NCBI GenBank assembly: GCA_947167215.1
Contig: CAMVHE010000025.1
Coordinates: forward strand, 1 to 36,456
DNA: 36,456 nucleotides
Direction: 5' to 3'
DNA from: an uncultured Clostridia bacterium
GTDB taxonomy: Bacteria; Bacillota; Clostridia; Christensenellales; Aristaeellaceae
Shown: positions 33,398 through 36,456 of the stretch, in pieces
Layout: each line of letters opens with the position of its first letter
Position numbering within the stretch: position 1 is the first letter of the stretch
Position numbers and translations under genes: made by a program
Notes under the pieces: generated by a model
Told to the model about the DNA's origin: nothing
Databases searched by the model: none
Seen by the model: the letters and a program-made list of their open reading frames with translations, nothing else

Positions 33398-35031
33398 TGA
33401 AACAACGAAACGGACTGGGCAAATACCTCCTTAAGGCTTTGCCGTGGGTATGGCTTGCGTTGATGTTCATAATATATATTCTTTACCTCGATGCGCACGC
33501 AACGCAGCATCTGGATTCAGATATGTCCAGTGAGATGGTGCTTGCCAAACTCCTGGCAGGAGAAGGCGGGATCCTTTCCGAAAACTGGTACTACTCGACA
33601 GAACTGCGGGTACTGAATACCCAGATTGTGCTAAGCTTTTTCTTCCGGCTATTTAATAGCTGGCACACGGTGCGAATTTTCAGTAGTGTTGTTTTGATGA
33701 TCATCCTGCTGTCCTCATTTTATTACCTCTGCAGGCAGATGGGGTGCAGGAAACTGTTTCCTCTGGCAGGCTCCGTGTTTCTTCTCCCGCTTTGCGGGGA
33801 TTACTATGAATTTGTCATGCTGGGCCTTTATTATTTTCCGCATGTTTCCATCTCGTTTATTTCACTCGGGCTGGTTTTCCATTATGGGAATGCAAGGAAA
33901 ACATGGGAGCAGACGGTTGTCCTCGGGGCAGGATTTCTGCTTTCACTGTTGGCTACACTTGGCGGGGCGAGACAGATTCTGGTCACGTACCTTCCCATGG
34001 TCATGGCATCCTGTGGATGTATTATTTTGATGTTGAAGAAGAATGGATTCCGGAAATTACCAGACACCTTCTGGAAGTCAAAAACAGTATCCTATGCTAC
34101 ATGCAGCCTGTTCCTTTTTGCAGGATGTTTCGTGGGACATCGGATCAACAATACCCTGCTGGCAGCAAAGTATCCGTTCCAACATTACTTCAGACTCTCC
34201 TGGGAAGAGTTTTCGCTGGAGAATGCCGTCACAGTGTTCCGGGGATTCCTTGCAGAACTCGGTTACAGCGAAGGATATGTCATGTCAGGCACAACGATCA
34301 GAAACGGTGTGAGTTTTCTGATAGCAGGACTCTTAATATGGTGTATAGCCAGGACTATCCGGGAAAACAGGGATGATGAGAACCTGTATGTTATGCTTAT
34401 GTTCCTTTCCGGGATTGCATGTTATGGCACCTTATATGCATTTACCAGCATGATGTACAGCCAGCGCTATATACTGCCGATTATGGTTCTGATTATCCCG
34501 CTTTTCACCTGTAGTGTAAAAAAAGAAGTTTTGCGTAAGGATGGGGAAGGCAATGAAAGCTTGCTGCGTGCATCCGGCAGCCTATCGGGTTTTTTATATA
34601 CAGGATTGCTTATCTGCATCTTTGTCAGCGGCATGCTTTACTATCAGGAAAAAGGACGCAGCGATGTGACTGCAAACCTTCTGGAAGCGGTTGAAGCCGT
34701 ACAGGATGATTATGCAACGGGGTACGCAACTTTCTGGAATGCCAATCTCGTCACGGAATTGTCGGACGGAAAGATTGATATGTATGACTGGCTGGATGCG
34801 AAAAGCCCTGAAGACCTGAGAAGTGTTGACACTTTATATGAATGGCTTCAGGTGAAGCAGCATCATAAACACCCAGAAGGGAAAGTGTTCCTGTTGTTTA
34901 CGACGGAGGAATTCGGCAGATACACTTTGTGCGGAAAGCTCTCAAAAGATGACGCACTATATAATTCAGGCGGATATCTTGTATTTGGCTATGATAATTA
35001 TGAGCATATGGCTGAGGATTTGGCGGAATAA
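33397..35031 (+). CDS. GT-C-like membrane protein
   Basis: A 544-aa polytopic membrane protein. After helix 1 (WVWLALMFIIYILYL) the outer loop contains QHLDSDMSSEMVLAKLL, with Asp40 and Asp42 as candidate catalytic acids, then ENWYYSTELRVLNTQ, a signature seen in Firmicute surface-glycan membrane proteins. Ten or so helices follow and a soluble C-terminal region of about 110 residues (TGYATFWNANLVTELSDGK). The third in a row of this type. Start: ATG 33397 overlaps the last base of the preceding stop; GTG 33394 is in frame and overlaps by 4 nt; GGGAGG precedes both. Specific donor and acceptor are not determinable. Confidence 0.65.
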   Translation: MKQRNGLGKYLLKALPWVWLALMFIIYILYLDAHATQHLDSDMSSEMVLAKLLAGEGGILSENWYYSTELRVLNTQIVLSFFFRLFNSWHTVRIFSSVVLMIILLSSFYYLCRQMGCRKLFPLAGSVFLLPLCGDYYEFVMLGLYYFPHVSISFISLGLVFHYGNARKTWEQTVVLGAGFLLSLLATLGGARQILVTYLPMVMASCGCIILMLKKNGFRKLPDTFWKSKTVSYATCSLFLFAGCFVGHRINNTLLAAKYPFQHYFRLSWEEFSLENAVTVFRGFLAELGYSEGYVMSGTTIRNGVSFLIAGLLIWCIARTIRENRDDENLYVMLMFLSGIACYGTLYAFTSMMYSQRYILPIMVLIIPLFTCSVKKEVLRKDGEGNESLLRASGSLSGFLYTGLLICIFVSGMLYYQEKGRSDVTANLLEAVEAVQDDYATGYATFWNANLVTELSDGKIDMYDWLDAKSPEDLRSVDTLYEWLQVKQHHKHPEGKVFLLFTTEEFGRYTLCGKLSKDDALYNSGGYLVFGYDNYEHMAEDLAE

Positions 35032-35096
35032 AAGTAGATCAGGGATTTTCGTTTTGATGACATCGAAACTTGGTATTTTATCTGAGGTGAGGACAT

Positions 35097-36404
35097 ATGG
35101 ATAATAAGAAGATCATGCGAGGACAACTCCTGTATATGGTTTTTCTTATCGTATCTATTTTGATCCTATCACTGATTGGCTTTTGCTTGGCGTGGGTGAC
35201 CGACCACTATGGCAACATTGGTTTTGATGAGATTGTTTTCCATCTCAGGATGCCATTGCAGGGAACGTCAATGCAGTTTATACAGAGTTTTTTGGATACT
35301 GCGTTAAAGCCTGCGTTGTATACAGCAATAGAGCTTTCTGGAGGAATTCTGCTTATTCGCGGTGCATTCCTTTCCTTTCCCAAAACAAAACCTGTATGGC
35401 TAAAATATGCTAAAAACCTGAGAAGGTTCGGTGTTCTGGAAATTATTATCTGCACAGCAATCATATTAAGAAGTGCCCAGGTACAGGTTGGCCTTTTTGA
35501 CTATATTTGGAATAGTATCATTACCTCCTCCCTCATCGAAAAGGAATACGTTGATCCGGGAAGCATAAGAATTACAATCCCGAAGAACAAGAAAAATCTG
35601 ATTTATATCTTTGTGGAATCAGCAGAGACATCTGCGCAGGATGAGTTATCCGGAGGGCTTTTAACTTACAATATAATTCCAGAGATGACTCAGATAGCGG
35701 AGGATAACATTAGTTTTTCACAATCGGAAAAAATAGAAGGCGCAGCAGTTGCGCCGGAATGCGGTTGGACTATGGCAGGTATGGTTTCGGAGAATGCCGG
35801 GCTGCCCCTGAAACTATTTGAAGACGGCAGAAATTCCATGAGTGAGTATGACAGCTTTATGCCTGGGATAAGAACGATGGGGGATATCCTGCTGGAACAA
35901 GGATACAGAAATGTATTTATGGCGGGATCAGATTTTGTATTTGGAGGAAGGGAATTATTCTATAGGAGCCATGGCGATTATGAAATACTGGATTATAAAG
36001 CCGCTATCGAGCAGGGAGTAATCCCAGAAAATTACTATGAATGGTGGGGCTTTGAGGATATGATTCTTTATGAATGGGCCAGGGAAAAGCTTGTGCAGCT
36101 GGCAGAGGAGGATCAACCATTCAACTTTTCTTTGCTAACTGCGGACACCCACCACGAAGATGGTTATATCTGTTCCCTTTGCCGGCAAGAAACTGATGAC
36201 CAGTATTCGAATGTCTGGCACTGCGCGTCAAGACAACTGGCTGACTTCATATACTGGATTAAGGAACAGGAGTTTTATGATAATACGGTAATAGTAATTG
36301 CAGGAGACCACTGCAGCATGGATAAAGATTTTTATGCAGACTATGAATACAGCGTAGCGGACGGTGAAACACAAAGAAAGGTTTACAATGCTTTTATAAC
36401 CTAA
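35097..36404 (+). CDS. LtaS/MdoB-like phosphoglycerol transferase, C-terminally short
   Basis: A 435-aa alkaline-phosphatase-superfamily enzyme. Three N-terminal membrane helices (about 12-33, 65-85, 105-125) precede an extracellular domain: IFVESAE with metal Glu174, the nucleophile segment CGWTMAGMV with Thr225, GSDFVFGG, TADTHHEDG and IAGDHCSMD with the His/Asp metal ligands. This places it with LtaS, MdoB/OpgB and GacH, which move phosphoglycerol from phosphatidylglycerol onto lipoteichoic acid or a surface polysaccharide. It ends YNAFIT, whereas homologs usually continue about 50-60 residues beyond YN-FIN. The ATG has GAGGTGAGGA upstream. The short end may reflect a frameshift or point mutation near 36400; all catalytic residues precede it. 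Confidence 0.8.
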   Translation: MDNKKIMRGQLLYMVFLIVSILILSLIGFCLAWVTDHYGNIGFDEIVFHLRMPLQGTSMQFIQSFLDTALKPALYTAIELSGGILLIRGAFLSFPKTKPVWLKYAKNLRRFGVLEIIICTAIILRSAQVQVGLFDYIWNSIITSSLIEKEYVDPGSIRITIPKNKKNLIYIFVESAETSAQDELSGGLLTYNIIPEMTQIAEDNISFSQSEKIEGAAVAPECGWTMAGMVSENAGLPLKLFEDGRNSMSEYDSFMPGIRTMGDILLEQGYRNVFMAGSDFVFGGRELFYRSHGDYEILDYKAAIEQGVIPENYYEWWGFEDMILYEWAREKLVQLAEEDQPFNFSLLTADTHHEDGYICSLCRQETDDQYSNVWHCASRQLADFIYWIKEQEFYDNTVIVIAGDHCSMDKDFYADYEYSVADGETQRKVYNAFIT

Positions 36405-36456
36405 ACTCCCGGAGAATTATAAGCGAACCTCTAGACCATCTGGGGCTTAAGTGATC
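36405..36456. other. Window end after phosphoglycerol transferase
   Basis: Only 52 nt remain. One shifted frame stays open almost to the end (about 17 codons), but I cannot tell whether it is the missing tail of the preceding enzyme. Confidence 0.3.

Overview
The window looks like chromosome from a gut-type, low-copy Firmicute, most likely an Erysipelotrichales-like organism with unusually high G+C. This rests on single-gene architectures (a 57-aa S21, ATP-type PckA, a long PurB, MtaB next to rpsU), Gram-positive surface features (an LPSTGG pilin, an LtaS/MdoB-like enzyme) and NahK, an enzyme of host-glycan metabolism. The taxonomic guess is inference. No tRNA, rRNA, CRISPR, transposase, integrase or phage gene was seen.

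Layout. (1) 1-672: two decayed phosphatase genes, a dual-specificity-type phosphatase and a Ser/Thr-type metallophosphatase, both broken by frameshifts or deletion. (2) 684-4467: a BspA-like leucine-rich-repeat protein, a 53-aa two-helix membrane peptide with its own promoter and terminator, and a translationally coupled pair of NahK-like kinase and polysaccharide deacetylase. (3) 4680-9666: rpsU with a near-ideal promoter and terminator, then a tightly overlapping run of Trm11-like methyltransferase, mtaB, HIT protein and a membrane-anchored nucleotide-sugar 4,6-dehydratase. (4) 9753-12035: purC and purB separated by a terminator/attenuator-like hairpin. (5) 12206-18953: aldose-1-epimerase-like protein, MATE exporter, iron-sulfur flavoprotein, patatin-like lipase, macro-fold PARG and a large acidic helical protein of unknown function. 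(6) 19443-24960: a GNAT protein, then on the minus strand an unknown acidic protein, pckA and pgi, each with clear terminators; pckA and pgi have recognisable promoters.

(7) From about 25.0 kb the base composition changes: the DNA becomes visibly richer in A+T and codon choice changes. A gene-free stretch of about 1.4 kb holds three TGTGA/TCACA-type inverted repeats and a good promoter (25601-25628). After it comes a hairpin-rich transcribed leader of about 700 nt, leading into a sortase-anchored pilin with a 17-codon polyaspartate tract. Downstream, all on the plus strand and closely packed, are a membrane-anchored alpha/alpha-barrel protein, three polytopic GT-C-like membrane proteins and an LtaS/MdoB-like phosphoglycerol transferase that seems to lack its usual C-terminal tail. 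No sortase is present.

How it fits together. Regions 3-6 are mostly housekeeping: translation and tRNA modification, purine synthesis, central carbon metabolism, and ADP-ribose/redox functions. Region 7 is the accessory part. It reads as a cell-surface system: a pilin whose expression may be controlled through a long structured leader, plus machinery to transfer lipid-linked sugars outside the membrane and add phosphoglycerol to a surface glycan or possibly to the pilin. The leader RNA and this pilin/GT-C/phosphoglycerol grouping are the best candidates for something undescribed.
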